Of a DNA stretch of 64,000 nucleotides, positions 24,785-35,389 are shown piece by piece. The notes below the pieces were generated by a model that did no database searches, was not told the DNA's origin, and was given only the letters and a program-made list of their open reading frames with translations. Within the stretch, counting starts at the first letter, position 1, and each line of letters opens with the position of its first letter. The position numbers and the translations under genes are program-made. Source of the stretch: Phaeotremella fagi (taxonomy: Eukaryota; Basidiomycota; Tremellomycetes; Tremellales; Phaeotremellaceae); contig BCHU01000009.1 of assembly GCA_001599715.1 (NCBI GenBank), positions 310,001-374,000 of the forward strand. The letters run 5' to 3'.

Positions 24785-25756
24785 TAAGTTTCATTTATAT
24801 ATATTTTAGTACGAGCATTGTTTACGACAAACGACTTTTTTGTATTTCTAGTACGGTATTTACTTACATTCATGTTTATCTTTCGTTTTATTTTCTGGTG
24901 TTTTCTGTTCAATTTCATTTGTTTATTCCTTATAGTTTTTAGTGGGTTTTAGATATGTCATGAGCATGTAATGATTAATGATTACAACATGATTTGTTCG
25001 AAAAGGTACAACAAACTAAGAAGTGAACTCAACACAATTGTCTACTGCGATTTGATGCGTTGGACGGCGGTAGTAGTCAAAGGACAAGATTCTTCTTCAA
25101 ACGTGTTTCTCGACAATCCGGATGCAGAATTGAATGGGTTTCAGACAATATACTCAGTCAAACGCTTCTGAAGTAGCACTGCTGCAGTATTTGGTGCTCC
25201 TTGCCATTGTCATTATGGTGAGTTTATAACATCTGGGGGATTGTACCATGACTCAGCAGGGAACTTTCAACATGGATCTAGAGGAATGAGAGGTCTTCAT
25301 GTCAGAGATACAACTACACTCGATCAAGCTTTTGAACACGTCTATACTTGATTATGCTTACTCCGTCAAAGTATCAAGTTCCAAGTCCAATTTTGAAACA
25401 AACTTTACTTCACGATCAAGGACAGAAAAGCTGCTATTGATGCAATGATGCTTGACTGGAGTTTTCATTTGGCTTGACTCTTGTACTCTTGCCACATCAA
25501 TTGCCGCCTGCCACAAATTGGAGCTCCACGGAATGAGATTCACTTTGACTCGAAATATTTTGGTCATTTTCCTTTCAACTTATATCTTGAAAAGTAGAGT
25601 AGCTATTCTGATATCCTCGATAATAAAGGAAGGAAGAAAGGAGATTAAGAAAAGGAAAAGTCAGCTATATCAAAAAAAATCGACTCGACCGAAAGAAACA
25701 AATAGCTCGAAAAAGACGATTCCAACTTCAAGACTCTTACCGTCAGATTCCGCAAC
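24785..25756. promoter_or_regulatory. Intergenic region upstream of DAHP synthase, with TGACTC elements
   Basis: A 972-bp gap with only chance reading frames. It contains a full palindromic TGACTCA (25249-25255) and two further TGACTC cores (25475-25480 and 25546-25551). These are the binding core of Gcn4/Cpc1-type bZIP activators of amino-acid synthesis. The last 150 bp before the ATG are purine-rich. Binding is inferred from the motif and from the downstream gene's role. Confidence 0.4.
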
Positions 25757-27912
25757 ATGACAACTTGGACACCATCTTCATGGAGAGAGAAACCTATTGC
25801 TCAAGTAAGTTATCGACTTATGAGTTCGCTAACAAGAACAGGATGTGATTTATGAAAATAAACCACAACTTGACAAAGTTTTAACCAAACTCCGCAGATT
25901 ACCTCCCTTGGTTTCACCTGTTGAGGTAGGGTTCAATGATTCAGTTAATCTTTTTTGAAGAAAATAGCTGATGGTCGTTGAATTATAGATCGATAGACTT
26001 CGCGCACAACTTGCTGATGTTGCTATCGGGAAAGCTTTCTTGTTACAGGGAGGTGATTGTGCTGAATTATTCGATGATTGTTCGCAGGTATGCAGTGAAT
26101 TTTTCAATGGGGGTAGTTCTGACAAACCAAACAGGATCCTATCGAACATAAACTATCCTTGTAGGTGTACCAGGTACCCATCTCAGAATATCCCACCTAA
26201 TAAACTCACCACAGAATCCTCCTCATGTCCTTGATCATCCTCCATGGCTCTCGTCTTCCCGTTGTTCGAATAGCTAGAATCGCAGGTCAATACGCTAAAC
26301 CCCGTAGTAAACCTACTGAAGTTGTTGATTATCCTGTTGAAAATGGTTCTATAGTCAAAAAGGAGGTTATGAGTTTCAGAGGTGATAATGTTAATGGTTA
26401 TGAGGTTGTCGATCGTGCACCTGATCCAGAAAGACTTTTGGGGTGGGTTATGTTCTAAATCTTATAGAAGGATTGTCACACTAACCCATGGCTGTAGTGC
26501 CTACTTCCATTCAACAACAACACTCAACTACATCCGTACTCTTCTCACATCAGGATTTGCAAGTCTTCACCAACCACTTGACTGGTCCTTCTCCCACGTT
26601 CGTTCACCGGAACTACAAAAGGCTTTCTCCGGAGTTATAGAATCATTACAAGATAGTTTAGATTTCATGAAAGTCGCAACAGGAGGTTCCGGGGGTTCAG
26701 ACCGCGGTGGAACAGAAACCGTCGATCTTTACACCAGTCACGAAGCTTTGTTATTGGAATACGAAGAGGCTTTGACAAGACCATACACTTCACCGAAGCT
26801 ACAATCCTTCTCACAACCTCCAACAAGAAATAACACTCCACCAACTTCGAGATCTGGGTCCCACGTCCGATTAGGTTCTTCGAATAACTATCCACATTCT
26901 CCAGCTAGATTCACTAAGTCATCCTTTGATCAAGGGGAGAACAAGAAAATCGAAAAATTCTACAACGTTTCTGCTCATTTCGTTTGGATCGGTGATAGAA
27001 CCAGGCAGATTGATGGGGCTCATGTAGAATATTTCAGAGGGATCGCTAATCCAATGTAAGCAACTCCTTCTTTCCGTGAATGAAAACTGATTTCTGTTTA
27101 CGACAGTGGTATCAAAGTTGGTCCATCAATGCAAGGTGAAGAATTGGTTAGACTATTGGATAGTAGGTTAAAAAAGGAGGGTTTGATACTGATGTTTTCA
27201 GTCGTCAATGCGGACAGGATTCCTGGAAAGGTCACCTTGATAGGTCGATACGGTGCTGATAAAGTCGATCAATATCTTCCTGGTCATATCGATGCTGTTA
27301 AGGCTACTGACCATGTGGTAGTTTGGCAATGTGATGCTATGGTAGGTTTAGTTTCCGAGGTTGTAAGGAGCGTCGACATTAACACCTCTGCTTTATCAGC
27401 ATGGAAAGTGAGTTTTCACCTGACAACCAGAAGTATTAATTAACGTATCGAAGCACTAAAAACTCTGTCAATGATGCTACACTCAAAACTCGTCATTTCT
27501 CAGATGTCATTCAAGAAATCACTAGGTCGATGGAAATTCATCGAGAGAAGGGAACAATATTAGGTGGTGTTCATTTGGAACTGACTGGAGAAGTTAATGA
27601 AGAAGGTTATTCGGTCGTATGTCCCTTTTCTTTCTTTGGACTTTACAGAGCTAACAAAAATAGACTGAATGTATTGGTGGCTCTATGGAGTTGGAGGATA
27701 AAGATTTGAGTTTCAATTACAGGACTCATTGTGATCCGCGTTTGAATTACGAGCAGTCTTTAGGTATGTTCGTGTTTTAGATGGAAGAGGCAACACTGAT
27801 TTTACCTATAGATGTCGCTTTCTTGATCGCTGATCATTTGAAAGCTAAACGACGTGGTGAAGCTCCTCGTGATATCCTCATGTCAGGACTTCGAGGAAGA
27901 TCTGCAAAGTAG
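25757..27912 (+). CDS. 3-Deoxy-D-arabino-heptulosonate 7-phosphate synthase, type II
   Basis: This enzyme commits phosphoenolpyruvate and erythrose 4-phosphate to the shikimate pathway. Start [16 protein letters not shown] matches the type II (plant-like) family. Then come [54 protein letters not shown] (substrate-site region), [14 protein letters not shown], and [37 protein letters not shown] and WQCDAMHGNT follow, the latter completed by an 8-nt exon, then [12 protein letters not shown] and CIGGS. The end is [14 protein letters not shown] at 27910-27912. An apparent stop near 26160 is removed by an intron that restores [17 protein letters not shown] Ser/Pro-rich insertion of about 50 residues (from about 26790) interrupts the core before [10 protein letters not shown]. 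Nine or more exons. Confidence 0.93.
27400..27407 (+). other. 8-nt microexon of DAHP synthase
   Basis: CATGGAAA is flanked by introns 27342-27399 (58 nt) and 27408-27453 (46 nt), both GT...AG. With it the protein reads [18 protein letters not shown]. Without it the conserved MHGNT motif is lost and the frame breaks. Confidence 0.85.
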
Positions 27913-28000
27913 GTGTGGACATTGAAATAACTTAAAACACATCTCAAATGCGCATATGTATGATTATAATTGCATTATTACATTGTGGTCATTGCAGTAC

Positions 28001-28923
28001 CTATAGTCTCCCTTCTTTGTCCAATTGTTCCAAGACGACTCTGGCTCCATCAACGATGATTTCATGTTCGACCTGGATTAAATAGTCAGCACCATATCAA
28101 ATGAAATTGAACAACGACTCACTTTATGTATCCTATCCTCCAATTGTTCCAGCGTTTCACCTTTAACAATCTCAACTTCCCTAACAACAAGCGGTTGACC
28201 TCTATCAACCTCAGCAACGACTTTATGAACCATAACCCCAGTATTTTTGATTTCACCATTGTTGAAAGCTTCAAACGCCCTTTTGATGGCGCCAGCACCA
28301 TCAAACGCCCCAGGTAAAGCTGGATGTAAATTGATAATCGGAATAGGGAACTGTTGATGTAAAGGAGGAGTTGGTAATCCATCACCAATGTTATCCCTCT
28401 CACCACCAGAATTAGAAGGTAAAGGTTCAGTCTGATTAGGTAAACTATCAACCGAAGGAGGAGGTAACGCAGGTCCAGCAACACTTTTCTCGTTACCCTC
28501 CAAAACCTCTAAGAAACTATCACTGAGAATATGCATGAATCCAGCTAGAACCACTAAGTCGGGTCTGGATTCTAAGACGATACGGGCAATCTGTTTATCG
28601 TAGTCTATACGTGTTGACCCTAGGTTTTTGGAGAGGAAGGTTTTGAGGGCGAGGACGTTGGTGGGGATTGGGGGTTGATGGGTTGAGGCTCTGGTTAATC
28701 CGTAAGCGTTTGATCGGGAGGAGAGGACGTAGGTTATTTGGGCGTTTGGGAGACGGGGGGTGTTGGCTGCGTCGAGGAGGGCTTGGAGGTTCGTTCCTAT
28801 GGGAATGTTAGTTGGGTTGGTTGGCGGAAGGGGGAGGGGGGTATATTCACCTGATCCAGAGATTAGAACGGTTATTCTTCTCACTCTTTTTGTTGGGATT
28901 ATGGTTTCTGTTAATGTTGTCAT
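28001..28923 (-). CDS. ADE8: Phosphoribosylglycinamide formyltransferase (GAR transformylase)
   Basis: It transfers a formyl group from 10-formyltetrahydrofolate to GAR in purine synthesis. ATG 28923 gives MTTLTETIIPTKRVRRITVL; after an intron the nucleotide loop ISGSGTNLQALLDA forms across the junction. IVLESRPDLVVLAGFMHILS follows. The catalytic loop is INLHPALPGAFDGAGAIKRA (His of the H-P motif present), and GVMVHKVVAEVDRGQPL carries the catalytic Asp. The last exon gives VEHEIIVDGARVVLEQL and ends with TAG at 28001-28003. A Pro/Ser/Asn-rich insertion of roughly 40-45 residues sits just before the HP loop, which is not usual. It stands alone, as in other fungi, not fused to AIRS/GARS. Confidence 0.92.
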
Positions 28924-29309
28924 CTTGTTGTTGACTACGTTCTTGGTGGGATAGATGTTGTTGTGAGATATTTGATTGATGTGAACGTTGGAATTGGTGA
29001 AATTCTAACTTTTGAACTTTATTGAAATGTATTGATTAATTACGTGTAATTTTGGTATCACCCCCTCTGACGTGAATAAGAAGTTGCTACGGTAAGCTGA
29101 TCCTAATTCAATCTTTTCAACCGTACCATACCATTTATTCTTTCATTTGCTATCATTCAATTATTCTCCATAGCATCGGCATAAGCATAGCATAGCATTA
29201 TCTTTGTTCCAGAATCCAGTCAAAAAAGTCATCTCTCCTCCCGAAAAAAGAACCGCACTTTTTCACCTGAAACTCTTAACTCCACTCGCTCGCCGATCCT
29301 TCATCCACA
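28924..29309. other. Divergent intergenic region
   Basis: A 386-bp gap between the ADE8 start and the polyhistidine gene. It has a small GCATA-type repeat (CATAGCAT units near 29170-29200). No clear TATA box was seen. Confidence 0.35.
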
Positions 29310-30829
29310 ATGGGTCGTTCAAAACCAAGAACCAACAAAAGACCACCCCCAAAACCAGTAAAAGCCAACACCACCACAACATCGAATCCAAATCCTCAAT
29401 CTAAAACATCAACAGATCAAGCTTTCGATCTATCATCTTACGTCCCACCACCACCGCCTACGTCTCTCGATCCGAACGATCCAGCCTACGCCAGTGCTCT
29501 TCACCAATGGTCGACCAGTGCACTAGGTCAAATGGCTAATCTCACTCAAAGTCAATTAAGCGCTATTGCAGGTGCTGCAGCTGGTGTTGGTCAAGGTGGT
29601 TTTATCACTGGTAGTATAAATAAAAATGGTCAAGTTAGCTCGGCCGCTTTCGATGCCATGATTAATGGTTTACCGGGTGGTACAGCTGCTTTCAATAATC
29701 TTACTAAATCTTTACATAACATCGATGGGAATGGGAATGGGAATACTGGTAATAACGGACAAAATCCGAATTTACCGATTGATCTGCCTTCCAGTTTGGC
29801 TGCTCTTTTCGAAGCTAAATTGACGCTTGATAGGGAGAAGGCTAAGTTGATGAGAATGCAGAAAGAGTTGAAAGGTTATAGAGAGGGGGTTGCGGCTGTT
29901 CAGGATCCCAAGGTTGTAGTTGGAAGTGGGAAAGGAAAGGAGGTTTTGGTTGAAGATGATTTAGGTGAATGTACTTGTGGAAGGAATGGGTATGTTCTTT
30001 TGTTTAATGGAGGAAGGTCTCGTGCTGATACAATCCAGTCATTCTCATTATCCTTCTTCTGCTCATTCTGGCGATAACTCTGATGAGTACTACTATTATT
30101 CTTCGGAAGAGGAATGTTGCGATTGCGATTGTGATCATGATCACGAAGATGAATGTGATTGCGAACATGACGATGAAGAGGTGGACGAGGATGACGAACA
30201 CGATCATCACCATCACCATCATCATCATCACCACCATCACCACCATCATCACGACGATGAAGAAGAAGAAGAAGAAGAAGACGGACATCATCATCACCAT
30301 CACCACCATCATCATCATGATCACGACGATGAAGATCACGAACACGACCATGAAGAAGACGATCTCGATAATGAGAACACTCGAACTGCCGCACCAGAAA
30401 TTCCACTACCCTTGGCCCCACATCTCAGACCAATCCCTTATCCAACAGAAGCCGATCATCCAACGAACGGACGCGATGTCAACCTGAACATGACCTACAA
30501 AGAAGCCTTCGAGGCGTATCAAGATCATCGTGATCAAGCGACCAAGGGATTGAATGAGATTGGAGGGATATTCAAGGCAGCTGGTTGGGAGGATAATCGT
30601 GATAACTCAAATCAAGGGAATCGAAAGAGATTAGCTGATGATCCAGAACGTTTGGTGAGTTGTTCAATGTTCATTTAAGGTTGCTAGGTCAGGTGTTGAC
30701 GCTCGAACTTAGGATGAAGCCGTGAGGGAACTTTTCAATTGGATTAAAGCTGTCGTTTGGACCATTGAACAAGCTGCTATAGTCGCTGGTAAACGAGGAT
30801 GGGGAGCTCAAGAAACACGTCAAGGGTGA
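29310..30829 (+). CDS. Polyhistidine/acidic-repeat protein, unknown function
   Basis: Three exons. ATG 29310 (MGRSKPRTNKRPPPKPVK) is basic. A Gly/Asn-rich central part follows, with LSAIAGAAAGVGQGGFITG and a coiled stretch KLTLDREKAKLMRMQKELKG. Exon 1 ends in LGECTCGRNG, which may bind metal with the Cys-rich CCDCDCDHDHEDECDCEHDD in exon 2. Two uninterrupted His runs of 16 and 11 residues are separated by a Glu/Asp block. The C-terminal third is ordered: NMTYKEAFEAYQDHRDQATK, GLNEIGGIFKAAGW, ELFNWIKAVVWTIEQAA. Stop is TGA 30827-30829. A cytosolic or nuclear zinc/copper/nickel buffer is plausible from composition alone. I do not recognise the family. Confidence 0.78.
30205..30318 (+). repeat. 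CAY-repeat coding two polyhistidine tracts
   Basis: Positions 30205-30252 encode 16 consecutive His (mixed CAT/CAC). Positions 30286-30318 encode 11. Between them lies a GAA run encoding Glu. Mixed codon use argues for selection on the protein rather than simple recent slippage. Confidence 0.85.
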
Positions 30830-31089
30830 TGAGATGAGGGAAGATATAAGATGAAGTGACTTGTACTCAGTTCAGTACCATATAGCATTGCATTTGCATA
30901 CATTATCTGTTGCCACTCTCTCGGTGTTTTCGGTGTTTCAAATACTCGTTCATTGGAAAGTGCCACAATGAGAATTGCCACGCGACTTTGTAGAACAATA
31001 CAATTTAGAATTAGAGCCAGATACTCGTTATTTTATCAAAAAATTTATCAAAAAACTGATAGTTTAAATCACATTTATCATCAGTTAAA

Positions 31090-32875
31090 ATGGCAGAATA
31101 CGATCTAACACAGGTAGGTAGAGCTATCGGATGGAAGTGGAGATACTCACCACATTTTTCTTAGAAACTTATTCCTCATTTGGATAGACATTTGGCTATT
31201 CCTTTATTAGATCATTTGGCTGAACTTTCAATATTCCCTTCTGAACAATTAGCGAAGGCACAGTGAGTATCTTTTCTGCCCAAATTGGTAAAGGGCTACA
31301 GGTATTGATGCTGAATTTTAACCAGATATGATTTGATCAAAGGAACTAACATGGTTGACTACGTTGAACAGCTTTATGATCAAGCTAAAAATGGTGGATC
31401 CAGCGTTGAACCTTCAAGTGAGTTAGCTGTCTTTCAATACTTTCACTCGCGTCATGCTGATTCTCTTCGTATAGATTTTCAAAAACTAAGAGAAGAAGCC
31501 ACGGAGAAATATAAGAAATTGCAGGAACAAGCTCAACCTGTTCTCAAAGTTATTGAAGATCCTGAAGCTGTTGATAAATTGAAGAGTGGTTTGGATAAAG
31601 AGAAGAATTTAGAACTTTTACGGCAAGAGTATAATGTAGGTTGCATCAGTGGTTTTTATCCTGTAAATCATACTGACATCACTGGTAGATCTCTTTGGAA
31701 CAGGTTAACGCTTTATACCACTTCGGTCATTATCAATACACAGTCGGTTCATACAGTCAAGCCGCCAATTTCTTATATCATTTCCTCATTTTCTCACCAA
31801 CATACGATCTCAACGTTTCAGCACATTGGGGTAGATTAGCTTCATACATTCTTATCGGTGAATGGGAAGCAGCTTTGAACGAAGTTAAAGATCTTCGTGA
31901 CGCTATCGATAACCCACACACCAAAGAGGCTGCAAAGCCATTAAGACAACTTCAAGCTAGAACATGGTTACTTCATTGGTCATTATTCGTTTTCTTCAAC
32001 TTAGGTGAAACAGAAGGTTGTCAAGGATTACTCGACATGTTCTTATCACCAGCTTATTTGAACACCATCCAAACATCTTGTCCCCACCTCCTAAGATATC
32101 TAGTCGCAGCAGCGATAATCTCAAGAAGAGCTCCTAAACCAGCTGGTTCAAGAAATAACCGTGACCATATACGTGATTTGACCAAAATCGTCACCATGGA
32201 AGAATATCAATATTCAGATCCAGTCACTGGGTTTTTGAAAGATCTATTCTGTGATTTCGATTTCGAAACTGCACAGAAAAGATTAACTGTCGCTGAAAGC
32301 GTCGTTAGATCTGATTTCTTCTTGTCAGGTTTCGCAGATGGGTTCGTTGAGAATGCTAGATGGTTGATTAGTGAAGTTTTCTGCAGAATTCATCAAAGAA
32401 TTGATATTTCGTGAGTTACTGATCTAGCCCGATGAACGACAACTCATTCATTGTTCGAAGGGATTTATCTAAAACACTTAATTTATCTAACGAGGAAGGT
32501 GAAAAATGGATTGTCAACTTAATCAGAGATTCAAGAATCGGTGTAGAAGCCAAGATCGATCTAAAATCTGTAAGTCAACTGTTTGAGCAGTATGAAGGTG
32601 TCATTTTTTGACCGACCTTGCAGAACATGCTTCACATCACCCGACCTCACACTACGCCAACTGCAACTTTGATAGAGACGACTAGAGGATTAGCCTTCCG
32701 TTCGCAAGCTATTCAATATGCTATGCAATCCACGACAAGTGGCGAACCTAGGGGTGAGAAGAGTGAGAGGGGTAGAGGTGGGGGACGGGGTGGTAGAGGT
32801 GGTAGAGGTGGGGGTAATACTGGTTCAAGTAGACCTGTGGAGAGTACTGGTGAGAACGTTGAGGTCGCTGCGTAG
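31090..32875 (+). CDS. INT6: Eukaryotic translation initiation factor 3 subunit e (Int6)
   Basis: ATG 31090 (MAEYDLTQ) splices to [20 protein letters not shown], the classic eIF3e N-terminus. Further exons give [36 protein letters not shown], and [20 protein letters not shown]. The PCI-type helical and winged-helix part follows: [28 protein letters not shown] and [15 protein letters not shown], then [20 protein letters not shown]. The tail is Gly/Arg-rich ([15 protein letters not shown]), an RGG-like RNA-contact region not found in all eIF3e proteins. Stop is TAG at 32873-32875. It is a core subunit of the eIF3 complex that bridges the 40S ribosome to mRNA. At least six exons. Confidence 0.95.
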
Positions 32876-33053
32876 GGAGTGAGTTTGATATATACTGTAT
32901 GCATGGTCATGCCAGAAGAGGAAACCTAAATGTTACTAGACCATACCAAATTGCGATTACTGTAGTTGAATGCCACGCCACCCAAAAAGTTGTATGAGAA
33001 TTTTGTTGACATCCATTCAATCTCTGCCTTACATCTCAACATTGTCAATCATC

Positions 33054-35215
33054 ATGTCAAGTATAGTAGAAAGTAGACCTAGAGGTAATTACATAGCAGT
33101 AGATTGTCCACAGTAAGTCAAGGTCAATTGTACAAGTACTCTCCAATGCATAAAAAAACTAATCCACGTAGATGTCAATCAGAACAAGAGTACATAGTAC
33201 CAAAAACCTTCATCGGCGGTCTAAGAGTAAGATGTTCCTCGTAAGTTACTCTTCACTCCCATACCCAAACGCGAATTATCAATTGAAACCAACAATTCAG
33301 ATGTAAAAATATGTTTTCACATCCTCAACCTAAACCATCGAACAAATCTTCAACTGGTAGTGGGACTGGAACTGGAAGTGGAGCAGGATCAACGTCGACA
33401 ACGACAACCGCAAGAAGAGGGATTGGATCTGATGCCAATCCAATCGATATGGCTTATTATGAAGTTTTAGGGTTGGGTAGTCAATGTACCACTGAGGAGG
33501 TTAAGAAAGCTTATAGAAGATTGGCTATCAAGGTTTGTTGAATTTGCTTCGTGGAGATAGGTTACTGATACTGTTGCTGGATTTCTTTAGTTACATCCTG
33601 ATAAAGTGGGTTTTGGTGTATCAAAATTAAATTGAGGTCTTTACTTAACATAGCTTAGAATCGTGATGATCCAGATGCAGAGGAGAAGGTAAGAATTTAT
33701 TCGTCCATTAATCATGATCATCTTACCTAATTCCTTGTTTTAGTTTAAAGAGATCTCTATCGCTTATCAAGTATTGTCTGATCCACAATTACGACATAAA
33801 TACAATGAATTCGGTCAAAAGAATGGTGGAGGTGTAGCTGAGCCTGCAGGTGGTTTCCAAGATCCAGAAGAAGTTTTCGGTAGTATGTTTGGAGGTGAAC
33901 GATTTGTTGATTTGATCGGTGTGATCAGTATTGGTATGTGGCCAAACCCCCTTTTTTCTCTTTCAAAACGCATCATGCTGATATTTCGCTTTTAGGCAAA
34001 GATATGAAAGACGCTTTTCAACAACAACATGAAGATGAGAGTAACGGTGATCAGATGATGATGGGTCCAAATGGGAAACCCGTGCTCACTCCTGAGGCCG
34101 CTGCTAGAAAAGCTGAACGAGAGAAGAGAGTTGCTGCAGAGGTATGTTTGTTAATGCTCGATTCTGGTGATTTACTGACTATACGGTCAACAGAAAGCGC
34201 AAGCTAGAAAGGAAAGAATTGATAGATTGACTGTCAATTTGGCTAATAAATTATCGATATTCACGGAAGCTGCTAAGAATGAACACGATAGACAAGTAAC
34301 TGTTTCTTTCAAAGTGAGTATTTGGACTATAATCGTATAGATTTGACTATTGACATATCCACTCTGTAGGAAATCTGTCGATTGGAAGCTGAGTAGGTTA
34401 CTTCCTTTTCTTCCAATGAGAAGAGTTCACTGACGACACCTCTTAGAGATCTTCGTGACGAAAGTTACGGTCTTGAATTACTACATGCCATCGGTAAACA
34501 ATATCAAGCAAAAGCAGCACAATATTTGGTGAGCTATAGCCAACTCCAAAATAGATGTGATTACTAAAACATCCAAGGCATCATCCCAATTCGCTCCATT
34601 AGGTTGGTTCCATGGTGCGAAAAGCAGTCTCAGTGTCGTTGGTGATACGTAAGCAAATTCTCTTGATATTTTGTTAGCTGTCTGACGAGATGGTTTAGGG
34701 TATCGACATTACGTTCGGCTATTGAGTTGAAAGCCGTTTTCGATAAATTACAGCAAGCTGAGAAATCGGGTATGTCGCCTGAAGAACTCAAGAAGTTGGA
34801 GGAACAATGTGCGGAACAAGGAATGAAAACTTTGTGGAAGGTGGGTTATCTCTCGTAGACTGTTTCAACAGAGCGGGGACATCGATATTGACCAGTGTTG
34901 GCTTTTACAGGGAGCTAAACTCGAAGTCGAAAGCGTTATTAGAGAAACTTGCGATCGGGTCCTTTCAGATCCTAACGTCGTCAAAGAGAAATTACATTTA
35001 CGATCTGTGGCGTTGAACTACATGGGTGAGGTAAGTCATGTTCCTATTCATCTCCATTCATCTTAAATTAACTCAAATGGCCATAGGCTTTCTTGTCAAC
35101 ACGTAAACAAGGGGAAGAAATAGCACACGAGGAATTCGTTAAAGTTGAAACTGCCGCTTCTAAACAACGTGATGCTGCTAAATCTGGTGCTCCACCTGTA
35201 CCCCCAAGACCTTAG
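33054..35215 (+). CDS. DnaJ (Hsp40) protein with DnaJ-X domain and N-terminal Cys motif
   Basis: ATG 33054 (MSSIVESRPRGNYIAVD) leads through two introns into CPQCQSEQEYIVPK...RVRCSSCKNMF, a paired CxxC (zinc-ribbon-like) motif ahead of the J domain. The J domain reads MAYYEVLGLGSQCTTEEVKK, AYRRLAIK, LHPDK (on a 15-nt exon), NRDDPDAEEK and FKEISIAYQVLSDP. The DnaJ-X region follows: GFQDPEEVFGSMFGGERFVD, the helices KAEREKRVAAEKAQARKERI, LLHAIGKQYQAKAAQYL, and FLSTRKQGEEIAHEEFVK. Stop is TAG 35213-35215. It resembles yeast Caj1/Djp1, which assist Hsp70s and peroxisomal import. About ten exons. Confidence 0.88.
33591..33605 (+). other. 15-nt microexon carrying the HPD motif
   Basis: TTACATCCTGATAAA encodes LHPDK, the Hsp70-stimulating loop. 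It is bounded by an acceptor TTTAG and a donor GTGGG. The following exon is itself only 30 nt (33659-33688). Confidence 0.85.
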
Positions 35216-35389
35216 GAGGGGATAGGAATAGAAATTGTTCTGATGAGGGTTCTTGAGATGTTTATTGGTGTCACGATATGACAGTCTTGAATTGGAGCTA
35301 GTACATAGATGGCGTCTCTTGTTTATCATATTTTCATCTTGTCCTGTGTATTATGATTATATACCACTACGCGTGAATGTGATACCCAA

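Noticed and set aside
24971..25171. 66-codon ORF between the Ser/Pro-rich gene and DAHP synthase
   Set aside because: No resemblance to known proteins, no neighbouring splice-linked frame, and the length is within chance for this AT content.
26085..26225. Apparent stop codon and broken frame in DAHP synthase
   Set aside because: Two introns explain it; the joined protein reads [20 protein letters not shown], as expected for the type II family.
30004..30351. Hydrophobic, membrane-like ORF on the minus strand (Met/Val/Phe-rich)
   Set aside because: It is the antisense of the polyhistidine/acidic repeat; CAY and GAR codons read backwards give Val, Met, Phe and Leu.
29900..30421. Arg/Asp/His-rich ORF on the minus strand and an Ile/Thr-rich frame on the + strand
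   Set aside because: Both are other-frame readings of the same CAY/GAA repeat inside a well supported coding exon.
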